The translations under genes were made by a program, and so were the position numbers. From the NCBI GenBank assembly GCA_964389675.1, contig CAYMEV010000028.1, positions 1 to 39,272 of the forward strand: DNA of 39,272 nucleotides. The letters are read 5' to 3'. Positions 26,816 to 35,002 of the stretch are shown piece by piece. Positions within the stretch are counted from its first letter, which is position 1, and each line of letters opens with the position of its first letter. The notes below the pieces were generated by a model, which had not been told where the DNA came from, did no database searches, and saw only the letters and a program-made list of their open reading frames with translations. Source of the DNA: CAYMEV01 sp964389675 [NCBI: uncultured Candidatus Sumerlaeota bacterium] (GTDB lineage: Bacteria; CAYMEV01).

Positions 26816-26895
26816 CAAAACAAAAGAGACGAAAAAAAAGACGACGCACGACGACGCAAAAGGGACGGTTCTTTTTGATTCAAAAAATCATTAAT
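26816..26895. repeat. GACGACGC repeat plus GGGACGGTTCTTTTTG element, possible repeat-family remnant
   Basis: The segment is strikingly different from its AT-rich surroundings: two near-copies of GACGACGCA, then AAAAGGGACGGTTCTTTTTG, then a small hairpin (TGATT...AATCA). From memory, GGGACGGTTCTTTTTG-like sequence recurs in many bacterial genomes as short dispersed repeats, sometimes near IS200/REP-type transposases. No transposase is present here. Confidence 0.45.
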
Positions 26896-27033
26896 ACTTT
26901 AGAAACCAGCATGGAAATCAGATGAAAGTAATAAGTTTTAGTTACATGTTTGATTGTTCTTTTTTTCAGCAAGGATTATTTTATTGAAAGCTTAAATGAC
27001 ATTATATAATAATAAGGAATGTATATTGAAATT

Positions 27034-27059
27034 AAGAAGGGCCATGACAATGGCTTCTT
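27034..27059 (+). promoter_or_regulatory. Leader hairpin upstream of the methyltransferase
   Basis: AAGAA(GG)GCCAT pairs with ATGGCTTCTT around a GACA loop: two 5-bp helices separated by a 2-nt bulge, followed by TTATGTGTTTT. It could be an attenuator-like or transcript-end structure; its role is uncertain. Confidence 0.35.
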
Positions 27060-27095
27060 TATGTGTTTTCAGACAGATGATGGCAGGAAATCATT

Positions 27096-27902
27096 ATGGG
27101 TAATATAAAGGATTATTATACAGACCAGTTTTCTGAAGAAGGGCGATTAGCAGAAAACCTTCTCTCCCTGGAATGGATAAGGACCATAGATATCCTTGAA
27201 AGGTACCTGCCGAAAAAAAGATCTGTCATCTATGATATAGGCGGCGGGACAGGAAAATACTCGGAATGGCTCCTAAAAAAGGGACATGAAGTCCATCTGG
27301 TGGATATTGTCCCGAAGCATGTTGAGCTTGCAAAAAAGCGGATGAAGTGCTATGTCGGATCAAAACACAGTGCTGTCACCGGGGATGCTCGAAAAACAAG
27401 TTTTGCTGATAGCAGTGCAGATGCAGTATTGCTGCTTGGGCCTTTATACCATTTCCAGGGAAAAAAGGACCGACTTCAGGTGCTTGGTGAAACAAAGCGC
27501 ATATTGAAGCCGGGAGGCATCATGATATGTGCGATCATTTCCAGATTTGCCTCATTTATTGACGGGCTTGACAGGGGTTTTATCCATGATCCGGCCTTCA
27601 GAAAGATTATTGCCGGAGATTTGAAAAACAGCCGTCATAAAAACCCGACCTCCAATCCGGAATATTTCACAGAAAGCTATTTCCAGCATCCCTTTGAGCT
27701 GGAAGAGGAGATCAGAATATCAGGATTCAGAAAGATCAGATTGATCTCTGTAGAGGGGATTATGTGGATTCCCGGGGATCTGGACGCACTGGCGAATGAC
27801 CTTGAGGCATGGGAGGCAGTACTGGGTTTTTTGCGCGAAATCGAAGAAGACAGGAGTATTATCGGAGTAAGCCCGCATATCATTGGTATCGGTGAAAAAT
27901 AA
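27096..27902 (+). CDS. Class I SAM-dependent methyltransferase
   Basis: The product has 268 residues. SAM-binding motif I VIYDIGGGTGKY (about 44-55), motif II acidic end VHLVDIVPKHVE, GDARKTSF, and motif IV SADAVLLLGPLYHF place it in the Methyltransf_11/25 group acting on small molecules or unidentified substrates. The C-terminal half (after the IMICAIIS strand) contains the variable cap with FTESYFQHPFEL. AGGA lies 8 nt before the ATG. Not obviously in an operon; the next gene is 234 nt away. The truncated methyltransferase at 2555-2773 is a different protein. Confidence 0.9.
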   Translation: MGNIKDYYTDQFSEEGRLAENLLSLEWIRTIDILERYLPKKRSVIYDIGGGTGKYSEWLLKKGHEVHLVDIVPKHVELAKKRMKCYVGSKHSAVTGDARKTSFADSSADAVLLLGPLYHFQGKKDRLQVLGETKRILKPGGIMICAIISRFASFIDGLDRGFIHDPAFRKIIAGDLKNSRHKNPTSNPEYFTESYFQHPFELEEEIRISGFRKIRLISVEGIMWIPGDLDALANDLEAWEAVLGFLREIEEDRSIIGVSPHIIGIGEK

Positions 27903-28078
27903 TCTCATGGTTTTTAACAGCTCTTTGAATCAGCTCTGGGAAAAACTGTTCAGGTAGATATCAGGCAATCCATTATCTCCGGGGCAAATACCTGCGAGTT
28001 TGAGATCCGAATCCAGGAAAATCATCTAAAATGAATCATTGTCCCGGAATATTTTTATTAGCATAGCTTTTCTATTAA

Positions 28079-28096
28079 TTTGTTTATCCAAACAAA
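28079..28096. promoter_or_regulatory. 18-bp inverted repeat upstream of the YyaL-type gene
   Basis: TTTGTTT ATCC AAACAAA: perfect 7-bp arms, 4-nt centre, 40 nt before the start codon. It could be a regulator site or leader hairpin; no regulator is encoded nearby. Confidence 0.35.
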
Positions 28097-28136
28097 ATAT
28101 CTTATCCAGGGTATATAAACAAAAAAGGGTAAAAAT

Positions 28137-29924
28137 ATGGATTTTAACAGAAATAATCTTGATAAATCACTGAGCCCCTACTTAAGACAGCATGAAAAAA
28201 ATCCTGTTTTCTGGCAGGAATGGAGTGATGAGGTGCTCGAGCATGCTGAGAATCAGGGAAGGCTTATACTCCTGTCATCAGGGTATTCCACATGCCACTG
28301 GTGCCATGTAATGGCAGAAAATACATTCTCCAGGGATAGGGTTGCTGTTTTCCTGAACGAATTTTTTGTGTGCATAAAGCTTGACCGCGAAGAAAGGCCG
28401 GATATAGACCATTTTATGATGTCTTTTATGACAGAGAATTACGGGCAGGGAGGATGGCCGCTTAATGTACTTCTCTCTCCGGACAGAAAGCCTTTCTTTG
28501 CATTTACCTATGCACCTGCAGATGATTTTATCCGTTTATTAGAGCATGCAATGGATTTTTACAGGGACAACAATAACAGGCTTCTGGGTTATATGCCCGG
28601 TTCCAGTTCCCTAAAATACATTCCAGATTCAATTATTGATGATATTTATGGATACTATGACAATATCAACAAGGGCTTTAAGGGCATGCAGAAATTCCCT
28701 GCTCACTCCACCATACTCTTTTTGCTGTTCCACTATTTGAAATATAATGATGAAAGATCAGGGCGGATGGCCAAAGAGACTCTTGAAAAGATGGCTACAT
28801 CAGGCCTTTATGATCCTGTTGCCGGAGGGTTTTTCAGGTATTGCACAGACCAGGGATGGAACATACCACATTTTGAAAAGATGATGTATGACCAGGCAAT
28901 GCATATAATGAACTATGCTGTTGCTTATAAGGTATTTGGAAAAAAGGAATTCAAAGTAATTGCTGAAAAAACCCTGGATTATATAGATACACAGAAGGAC
29001 TCATCAGGGCTTTTCTATACTGCACTCGATGCTGATACAGACGGTATGGAAGGAGATACATACCTGTGGCAGAAAGAACAGCTTAATGATGCGGGCATAA
29101 GTGCTGATTTCAGCCTAATCCCATTTAACGGAAAATTTCACCTGATAAAAAATACATTTAATGACACAGCCTCTATTGAAAAGAGGCTTCTTGATATAAG
29201 GAGCAGAAGAATACAGCCTTTCAGGGATGAAAAGATACTGACATCAGTAAACTGCCTGGCTGGTATTGCCCTTTATCATGCAGGCCTTGCGCTTGATAAT
29301 AAAAGGCTTACAGAACAGGCCGGAGCTGTTTACAGGTATTATAAAAAAAGGTGGCTGGAATACGGAAAACTGCAGAATGCTGAATTTCACGGGGAAATTC
29401 AGTACACTGAGCTTCTTGAAAACTACGCATCATTCCTTGTTCTTTCAACCTGTATAGATAATGATGCATTAATAATAAAAGAACTAAGGGACATGGTGCT
29501 GAAGTTTAATAAAAATGACAGGTGGTGCAGTTCGCTTGATACACAGCTCGGGGATATCCCTGCTCAGAGCTTTGACCACCCGGTGCCTTCTGCTCTCAGC
29601 CTTGCAAAGATGGGTATCGAAAGGGCAGGCCTTATACTGGAGGAACCTGCAGGCTCTGACAGCTATACAGCGCCGTATCTTTCAGATTATTACAACCTTG
29701 CAGTCTTTATCAGGGATCATTTTGCAATTATCTTTACAAAGGAATTTATTGCAGATCTCCCTCTTGACTTTATTCAGGTGATAGATGATAATTACAGATT
29801 ATGCCATGAGGGAAGGTGCATGGCTTTTGATTCAAAGGATAAATTCAAGAAATATATTTATGATCATATTAATATGGAAAAAAAGCATGAATCTGGTAAA
29901 ATATGGAGGGAGGAAAACCCATGA
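28137..29924 (+). CDS. YyaL/SSP411-type thioredoxin-domain protein (DUF255)
   Basis: The product has 595 residues. The thioredoxin-like DUF255 domain at the N-terminus has SPYLRQHEKNPVFW and YSTCHWCHVM with redox pair C53/C56, then DREERPDID and GQGGWPLNV, all standard for the family. The rest is an alpha/alpha toroid related to N-acylglucosamine 2-epimerases (GGFFRYCTD, HFEKMMYDQ, DADTDGMEGDTYLW). Family members are usually about 650-690 residues, so this is a short version with a trimmed C-terminal part. Cytoplasmic; function not settled in bacteria. Ribosome site AAAGGG. The stop overlaps the GNAT start (ATGA). Confidence 0.93.
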   Translation: MDFNRNNLDKSLSPYLRQHEKNPVFWQEWSDEVLEHAENQGRLILLSSGYSTCHWCHVMAENTFSRDRVAVFLNEFFVCIKLDREERPDIDHFMMSFMTENYGQGGWPLNVLLSPDRKPFFAFTYAPADDFIRLLEHAMDFYRDNNNRLLGYMPGSSSLKYIPDSIIDDIYGYYDNINKGFKGMQKFPAHSTILFLLFHYLKYNDERSGRMAKETLEKMATSGLYDPVAGGFFRYCTDQGWNIPHFEKMMYDQAMHIMNYAVAYKVFGKKEFKVIAEKTLDYIDTQKDSSGLFYTALDADTDGMEGDTYLWQKEQLNDAGISADFSLIPFNGKFHLIKNTFNDTASIEKRLLDIRSRRIQPFRDEKILTSVNCLAGIALYHAGLALDNKRLTEQAGAVYRYYKKRWLEYGKLQNAEFHGEIQYTELLENYASFLVLSTCIDNDALIIKELRDMVLKFNKNDRWCSSLDTQLGDIPAQSFDHPVPSALSLAKMGIERAGLILEEPAGSDSYTAPYLSDYYNLAVFIRDHFAIIFTKEFIADLPLDFIQVIDDNYRLCHEGRCMAFDSKDKFKKYIYDHINMEKKHESGKIWREENP

Positions 29925-30760
29925 AGACTGAAATATTTTTAAATCCGGTTTCATTTCTTGAAAAAGCAAAAAAATACCTTATCAGTGATGAGATAAAGCA
30001 CGGCCTGATGTTCAGCATAGCAGAAAGTCTTGTGAAAAATCCTTATAAATACTCACATGAAGATCCCTGGTTCTTTATTGCATATGACAGTGATGAGATC
30101 CAGGCAGCCTTTATCAGGACACCCCCTTATAATCTCATTGTATCATATTTCAGAGGAGACCTTGAGAGGATATCAGCTGCTGTCTGCGACGCTGTTGAAA
30201 TGCATTATGGGAGTATTCCCGGGATGGTTGGCGAATCATCTGCTGTAAAATACCTTGCAGATAAATACTGTATCAGAACAGGCAAAAGGATTTCAAAGGT
30301 TATGAACCAGAGGATATATAAGCTGGAAAAGCTGAATACATTGGAAATGCCGCAGGGAAGGTTCAGAAAGGCAGAGGAAAGAGACAGGGACATCCTTTCC
30401 CGGTGGTGCATAGCCTTTGCCAGAGAAGCAACAGGCAAGGATGAATCTGAGGATAAAGCCATTAACATGATAAGATCCGGAAGCCTGTTTGTCTGGGAAA
30501 CAGATACAGTTGTTACTATGGCTGCAAAGTGCAGGCCTCTTTTAAGCGGTGTAAGCATAAGCGAGGTATATACCCCTCCTGAGAACAGGAAAAAAGGCTA
30601 TGCTACTGCCTGTGTCCATCATCTCTCCAGGCATATACTTGATTCAGGATACAAGTACTGCACTCTCTACACAGACCTCTCCAATCCTGTATCCAACAGC
30701 ATATATCAAAAGATAGGATTTAATGCAATGCATGATTCAATCCAGATTGAATTTGAGTAA
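29921..30760 (+). CDS. GNAT-family N-acetyltransferase
   Basis: The product has 279 residues from the ATG at 29921, preferred over an ATG at 29903 because GGAGGGAGG lies between them with correct spacing and the ATGA overlap with the upstream stop indicates coupling. The N-terminal half is a divergent GNAT-like region; the C-terminal half has the acetyl-CoA motif A, SEVYTPPENRKKGYATAC, and the motif B region ending with TDLSNPVSNSIYQKIGF. Substrate unknown. Second gene of a probable three-gene operon. Confidence 0.9.
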   Translation: MKTEIFLNPVSFLEKAKKYLISDEIKHGLMFSIAESLVKNPYKYSHEDPWFFIAYDSDEIQAAFIRTPPYNLIVSYFRGDLERISAAVCDAVEMHYGSIPGMVGESSAVKYLADKYCIRTGKRISKVMNQRIYKLEKLNTLEMPQGRFRKAEERDRDILSRWCIAFAREATGKDESEDKAINMIRSGSLFVWETDTVVTMAAKCRPLLSGVSISEVYTPPENRKKGYATACVHHLSRHILDSGYKYCTLYTDLSNPVSNSIYQKIGFNAMHDSIQIEFE

Positions 30761-30790
30761 ACAGCACAGCGGTTCCATGTCCGGAGGACT

Positions 30791-31333
30791 ATGCTAAAAA
30801 GGCCTTTTTCAGAAATATTAGGATCACATTTCAGGCGCTATCCGTGTATGGGCATGCAGGATGTCTATAAACTTGCATACCAGGCCGCCTTGGGGTGTTC
30901 TCATGCATTTCCAGATAGAAAAAGCGCTGAAAGATCACTTAAAAATGAGATCTGCAATATGGGTAAAGGTACCAGTGAGCCTCTATGTGATATTATATCT
31001 CCTGATAATGAAATAGCCAGGATCCACCTCAGGCCATATATTGAAGAAAATCCGGATATTGCAGGGCTCCTGGATGCATTTGTCAGGACAGCAGAAAAAT
31101 TTAAAGGCAATACAGACAGGCTGTTATCATACTGGAATGAGATATGTGCCATGGCGGAAAGCAGTATGATTCCGTTTAGCATTAAAGAACTGGAGGGCTA
31201 TTTCTCAGAGATGAAACAATTGAATTTCCCCGCCACCAGCCATTCTGACAGCTATCGCGGGCTTTATCGCCCCGCTTACAGGGTGGTATGCACCAGGTTT
31301 CTTGCTCTGCAGGATATACAGAGACGCCTGTAA
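30791..31333 (+). CDS. Conserved protein of unknown function
   Basis: The product is a 180-residue soluble protein without signal peptide or membrane helix. It has the look of a conserved family: RRYPCMGMQDVYKLAYQAAL near the start, CSHAFPDRKSAERSL, then EPLCDIISPDNEIARIHLRPY and a final HSDSYRGLYRPAYRVV. I recall similar unnamed proteins in other phyla but know no function. The conserved His, Asp, Arg and Tyr residues could form an active site. GGAGG precedes the ATG closely; 30 nt after the GNAT gene. Confidence 0.8.
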   Translation: MLKRPFSEILGSHFRRYPCMGMQDVYKLAYQAALGCSHAFPDRKSAERSLKNEICNMGKGTSEPLCDIISPDNEIARIHLRPYIEENPDIAGLLDAFVRTAEKFKGNTDRLLSYWNEICAMAESSMIPFSIKELEGYFSEMKQLNFPATSHSDSYRGLYRPAYRVVCTRFLALQDIQRRL

Positions 31334-31566
31334 GGAGAATTATTTTACTCTAATCCTCCATGAAGAATAAGCATATATTTTATATGCAAATATTCTCCGG
31401 GCCTGATCTGCTCTTCTTTTTATTTTGCCTTCTCTTATAAGGTTATTCATATAAAAGAGCCAGAAAGCCTCAAATATTGTTTCAGGTATTTTTCCCAGCA
31501 TAAATGAAATAAATATATTTAGTTGATATAGTAAGTTAATTGTGTATAAATACACCTGGTATAAAT
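31334..31566. other. Intergenic region with hairpin and a doubtful minus-strand ORF
   Basis: A perfect hairpin GCATATA-TTT-TATATGC lies at 31371-31387, possibly ending the upstream transcript. A minus-strand frame at 31340-31555 (71 codons; basic C-terminus REGKIKRRADQARRIF) is open but has no ribosome site at its GTG or internal ATGs, so I do not call it a gene. Confidence 0.4.
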
Positions 31567-32019
31567 ATGAAAGATTATTTAATAAAGCTTTTCAATAAAT
31601 GCAACCGCAAGCCTACATTCATATTATTCTGTATTGGCATAATCCTGATTGTCCTGGCATTTATAGCAGGTATTTCAGATAATCCCCCGGGCATAATCCT
31701 CTGCTATTCAGGAATAACTGCCCTGATGCTGGGGTTTTTGCATCCCTGGCGCAGGATCAGGAATTACCTTTTCCTTTTGCTGGGTTCAGTTACAGGCTTT
31801 GCTGTTTTTGTCATACTGCATAATCTATTATATGCTTTAGCAGAGATCTTGAAGGATGTCTTCCTGTTAGCCCGGATACTTGGATTTATCCATATTCTGT
31901 TCTTTATTGCAGCCGTTCTGATATGCCCTGCAGGAATTCTTGCCGGCATTTTCGGAATTCTGATATTATGCTTTCGAAAGATGCTTAATAATTCAGGCAA
32001 TAAAAAGGAGAATACCTGA
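31567..32019 (+). CDS. Small integral membrane protein of unknown function
   Basis: The product has 150 residues from the ATG at 31567; an upstream TTG at 31540 adds nine residues without a better ribosome site. Four hydrophobic segments are visible (about 18-37, 41-57, 68-90, 104-138) with short basic loops such as HPWRRIRNY. No conserved motif recognised. Its stop overlaps the next ATG by one base (TGATG), so it is translationally coupled to the NimA-like flavoprotein. Confidence 0.75.
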   Translation: MKDYLIKLFNKCNRKPTFILFCIGIILIVLAFIAGISDNPPGIILCYSGITALMLGFLHPWRRIRNYLFLLLGSVTGFAVFVILHNLLYALAEILKDVFLLARILGFIHILFFIAAVLICPAGILAGIFGILILCFRKMLNNSGNKKENT

Positions 32020-32480
32020 TGAAGATGAGAAGGCATGACAGGAAAATAAGCAGTGATGAATGCATCAGGATACTCAATGCAAATGAATATGGCGTACTTT
32101 CCATGAGCACAAAAGAAAATGAAGGTTACGGCATACCACTCAATTATGTCTATTTGAATGATTCAATATATTTTCACTGCGCACTTAAAGGAAGAAAACT
32201 CAAAGAGATAAGCGATCATAATAAGGTATCCTTCTGCATTGTCGGCAGGACAGAAATTATTCCCCAAAAGTTTACATCCAAGTATGAAAGTGTTATTGTT
32301 TTCGGCAAAGCATCTGAGGTTAACGGAGAAGAGAAAAGAAATGCCCTGACAGCCCTTATAAAGAAATATTCAAAAGACTATCTGAGTGAGGGTATTGCAT
32401 ATATTGAAACAATGTTTGACATAACCAGGGTGTATAAGATTGAAATCTCAGAAATGACAGGAAAGGCCTCCAGGGGATAA
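32019..32480 (+). CDS. NimA-like pyridoxamine 5'-phosphate oxidase family flavoprotein
   Basis: The product has 153 residues. Flavin-binding split barrel: an N-terminal MRRHDRKISSDECIRIL helix, YGVLSMSTKENEGYGIPLNYVYLNDSIYFHCALKGRK, VSFCIVG and YESVIVFGKASEV. This is the Nim/5-nitroimidazole-reductase-like branch common in anaerobes and spirochaetes; the N-terminal histidine (H6 region) is present. Members bind FMN or related cofactors and reduce small molecules; resistance to nitroimidazoles cannot be inferred. Ribosome site AAGGAG inside the upstream gene. Confidence 0.9.
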   Translation: MKMRRHDRKISSDECIRILNANEYGVLSMSTKENEGYGIPLNYVYLNDSIYFHCALKGRKLKEISDHNKVSFCIVGRTEIIPQKFTSKYESVIVFGKASEVNGEEKRNALTALIKKYSKDYLSEGIAYIETMFDITRVYKIEISEMTGKASRG

Positions 32481-32527
32481 AATCCCCCGGAGAAAAGCCA
32501 TATCACCTGTCATTAAAGATCCGCCAA

Positions 32528-32564
32528 TAGCCTGATTTAGTAAAATCTGCTAAGGATCAGGCTA
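32528..32564. terminator. Bidirectional hairpin between convergent genes
   Basis: TAGCCTGAT pairs with ATCAGGCTA (9 bp), extended inwards by TTAG/CTAA with a 2-nt GG bulge. It lies between the NimA-like gene and the SSS gene that converge here, with T-rich sequence on the right (AATTATTTC). Confidence 0.6.
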
Positions 32565-32599
32565 ATTATTTCCCAATTATTGTATATATAATTTATCTG

Positions 32600-34051
32600 T
32601 TATTCCAGTGCCTTCTTTTCAGTTCTGTCAGGATAAATCAGTGTCAGAGCCACAAAGATTACCAGGGATACACAGATGCCGTAAAAGCTTGGATCCAGCT
32701 TAAGCGGCAATACCATCTTTTGGCCCAGCTTTTCCATTATTATAAGGAACAGGGCAGTACTGCCTCCTCCTATCATGCTGAAAAAGGCGGCAAGAGAAGA
32801 ACTTCTCTTCCAGAAATATGCACCGAGAGTAGGGATGAACAAGCCGGCTACCATAAATGAATATGCCAGGATAATAGCATCCAGTACACCGCTTTCAGTG
32901 ATCGCAAGTGAAATTGCAAAAACACCCAGTAATAGCGTTACCCCCTGTGATATAATTATATTTGCTTTATCAGAAAGCTTCCTTTTAATTACTGCTAAAA
33001 GAAGGTCATTTACAAAATTCCCTGATGATGCCATAAGGCATGAATCAGCAGTGGACATAATAGCAGAGAAATATGCCGAGATCACTATACCTGTGATGCC
33101 TATTGGCAGTACCCCCTGGATAAGCAACGGCAGTCCCATTTCAGGATCGACGCCTTCATAGAGCACCCTGCTGCACATTCCAAGGACAACACCCATAAAC
33201 GCCATGATCGGGTACTCGAAAATACCAGCAATAAACCAGGCCTTTTTTGCCTCTTTTTCGTTTTTGCATGCATAGATGCGCTGATAAAGGGTCATAGCAA
33301 TAAACCAGATGGGTATAATGGTAACCATCCAGTTAACAAACTGTCTTAATGAGACATTGAGCAAAGAAAGGTGTCCTGCAGGTACCAGTCTCTTCAGCTC
33401 GCTAATCCCCCCAATTTCATAAAGTGCAAATGGAATTGCAAGGAATATCAGGCCGATTAAAAGCACGATCCATTGTACGGTATCAGTGTAGATAACTGCT
33501 TTGATACCGCCTAAGACTGTGTATATGATAATAATTGCGCCGATTACCAGCAGTGAGAACTGAAATGAGGTCAGGCCGAAGGGCAGGTTCTTGATATCTA
33601 TTACAGCAGCTGAGAAAAGCTTCGCTCCGGCCAGTACCTGAGCACCTGTAAATCCCAGGTAGCCGATGCCTGATATTAAGGCAGCAACAATAGCTACTTC
33701 TTTAGAATACCTGTGTTTTAAGAAATCTGGGTAAGTGAGCATGCCAAGTTTTGTATCTATCTTTTTTACCTTCGGAATAATCAATACAGCAGAAACCCAC
33801 GCACCGATCAGGCCGGTGAATAAAAGCCAGCTGCCTGCCAGGCCCATAGCATAGCCAAGGCCCCCCAGCCCGATTGAGAATCCTCCGCCGACATCTGTTG
33901 CCACCACTGAAAGCCCGATATGGGATGCTGACATCTGCCGTCCTCCGACATAATAGTCCTCATTGCCTTTATTCTTAAAAAAGAAATAAAAACCAATGCC
34001 TAATATACCGATCATATACAAGGCGAATACAACAAAATCAATAAATGCCAC
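32600..34051 (-). CDS. Sodium:solute symporter (SSS family), second paralogue
   Basis: The product has 483 residues with about 13 membrane helices. Signatures: EDYYVGGRQMS (about 31-41), TVLGGIKAVIYTDTVQW (about 178-194), AIMSTADSCLMASS (about 330-343, sodium-site serines). The start is GTG at 34051 with a strong AAGGAGGAG 8 nt before it, and a consensus promoter upstream (34092-34119). No enzyme gene is attached, so the substrate is open; the family covers amino acids, sugars, pantothenate and others. Divergent from the nitroreductase. Confidence 0.92.
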   Translation of the reverse strand: MAFIDFVVFALYMIGILGIGFYFFFKNKGNEDYYVGGRQMSASHIGLSVVATDVGGGFSIGLGGLGYAMGLAGSWLLFTGLIGAWVSAVLIIPKVKKIDTKLGMLTYPDFLKHRYSKEVAIVAALISGIGYLGFTGAQVLAGAKLFSAAVIDIKNLPFGLTSFQFSLLVIGAIIIIYTVLGGIKAVIYTDTVQWIVLLIGLIFLAIPFALYEIGGISELKRLVPAGHLSLLNVSLRQFVNWMVTIIPIWFIAMTLYQRIYACKNEKEAKKAWFIAGIFEYPIMAFMGVVLGMCSRVLYEGVDPEMGLPLLIQGVLPIGITGIVISAYFSAIMSTADSCLMASSGNFVNDLLLAVIKRKLSDKANIIISQGVTLLLGVFAISLAITESGVLDAIILAYSFMVAGLFIPTLGAYFWKRSSSLAAFFSMIGGGSTALFLIIMEKLGQKMVLPLKLDPSFYGICVSLVIFVALTLIYPDRTEKKALE

Positions 34052-34091
34052 TAAAAAATCTCCTCCTTGATGATGAATTAATATAAATTTT

Positions 34092-34119
34092 ATTATAACA
34101 GAGCATAAACATATGTCAA
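34092..34119 (-). promoter_or_regulatory. Consensus sigma-70 promoter for the SSS gene
   Basis: Minus strand TTGACA (34114-34119), 16-nt spacer, TATAAT (34092-34097). Both hexamers are perfect matches. RNA start is expected near 34085, giving a short leader with the AAGGAGGAG site. Confidence 0.85.
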
Positions 34120-34175
34120 ATGCCGTAAAAATTTACGATTTTTATCGATGTTCTGCAGAAATTAACCTTTTATTA

Positions 34176-34204
34176 TTGAAATGGGATAAACCCTCTATTA
34201 TATT
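34176..34204 (+). promoter_or_regulatory. Sigma-70 promoter for the nitroreductase gene
   Basis: TTGAAA (34176-34181), 17-nt spacer, TATATT (34199-34204). RNA start near 34211, leaving a leader of about 45 nt that includes the hairpin at 34231-34244. Confidence 0.7.
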
Positions 34205-34220
34205 CTGCATATATAATTGG

Positions 34221-34253
34221 AAAGGGGAGCCTGCTGCAAAGCAGAATATTTGC
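34221..34253 (+). promoter_or_regulatory. Nitroreductase leader: displaced ribosome site and alternative hairpins
   Basis: AAAGGGGAG (34221-34229) is 26 nt from the ATG at 34256. In between, CTGCT-GCAA-AGCAG (34231-34244) forms a 5-bp hairpin with a GNRA-type loop, which would shorten the effective distance. A competing pairing GCAAA (34236-34240) with TTTGC (34249-34253) excludes it. A translational switch is possible. Confidence 0.45.
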
Positions 34254-34255
34254 AT

Positions 34256-35002
34256 ATGAATACAGTACTTGATCTGATAAAGGAAAGAAAGTCGGTCAGG
34301 CAGTTTGAAAAAAGCCCAATTAAACCTGACATCAAAAGAGAGATCCTCAGTTCTGCCTATGAGGCTCCAACAGCGGGCAATATGATGCTCTATACAATTC
34401 TGGACATTACAGATCAGAGCATCAAGGACAGACTGGCAGTCCTCTGCGATAATCAGCCTTTTATAGCTCAGGCGCCAATGGTGTTTGTATTTTTAGCAGA
34501 TTATCAAAGATGGCATGACACATTCGTCCATGCAGGGTGCAATCCCCGCAATCCAGGGGAAGGGGATGCAATGCTTGCCTGTGCTGATGCAGTCATTGCA
34601 GCGCAGAATACTGTTATTGCCGCGGAATCACTGGGAATCGGCTCATGCTATATAGGAGATATACTGGAGCAGTATGAGTCTGTCAAAGAATTACTGGAAC
34701 TGCCTGATTATGTTATTCCAGCTGCCATGCTCGTATATGGCTACCCCACAGAATCTCAGAAAAAAAGGATTAAGCCTGCAAGGTTTGAGGCAGAGTATAT
34801 GACATTTGAAAATACCTACAGAAGGCAATCCGGCAAAAGCCTTGAAGAAATGCACCAAAAAAGAAACAAAAAAAGAGGTATTTCAGAAATAAGCCTGAAT
34901 GATGACATAAAAGCCTTCTGTGAAAGAAAATATAACAGCAGTTTTGCAAGGGAAATGACGAGGTCAGCAGCAAAGTACCTGAGTAATTTCAGGAAACAAT
35001 AA
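34256..35002 (+). CDS. Nitroreductase-family FMN oxidoreductase
   Basis: The product has 248 residues from ATG 34256. Nitroreductase fold: RKSVRQFEKSPI (FMN phosphate site), SSAYEAPTAGNMMLYTIL, ADAVIAAQNTVIAAESLGIGSCYIGDI and LPDYVIPAAMLVYGYP. The C-terminal 60 residues (from KKRIKPARFEAEYM) form an extra helical tail ending MTRSAAKYLSNFRK, seen in one nitroreductase branch of anaerobes. An in-frame TTG at 34217 lies before the purine-rich ribosome site and is rejected. Function: NAD(P)H-dependent reduction of nitro compounds or quinones. The 3' end overlaps the convergent glycosyltransferase by 39 nt. Confidence 0.9.
   Translation: MNTVLDLIKERKSVRQFEKSPIKPDIKREILSSAYEAPTAGNMMLYTILDITDQSIKDRLAVLCDNQPFIAQAPMVFVFLADYQRWHDTFVHAGCNPRNPGEGDAMLACADAVIAAQNTVIAAESLGIGSCYIGDILEQYESVKELLELPDYVIPAAMLVYGYPTESQKKRIKPARFEAEYMTFENTYRRQSGKSLEEMHQKRNKKRGISEISLNDDIKAFCERKYNSSFAREMTRSAAKYLSNFRKQ

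Larger units (their letters stand above)
26733..27095. other. Intergenic region between divergent genes
   Basis: No coding frame. It contains the GACGACGC/GGGACGGTTCT element (26816-26895), a possible promoter for the methyltransferase (TTGAAA near 26984, TATAAT near 27005, short 15-nt spacer) and a leader hairpin (27034-27059). Confidence 0.6.

Noticed and set aside
29903-29920. Start of the GNAT protein at ATG 29903
   Set aside because: The GGAGG ribosome site lies downstream of it and fits ATG 29921, which overlaps the upstream stop as ATGA.
31340-31555. 71-codon minus-strand ORF
   Set aside because: No ribosome site at any possible start and no recognisable motif; kept only as a note.
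34217-34255. TTG start for the nitroreductase at 34217
   Set aside because: It precedes the purine-rich ribosome site and adds residues unlike the family N-terminus.
34964-35002. Overlap of nitroreductase and GT9 genes as a sign of error
   Set aside because: Both frames are supported to their ends; tail-to-tail overlaps of this size are common in compact genomes.
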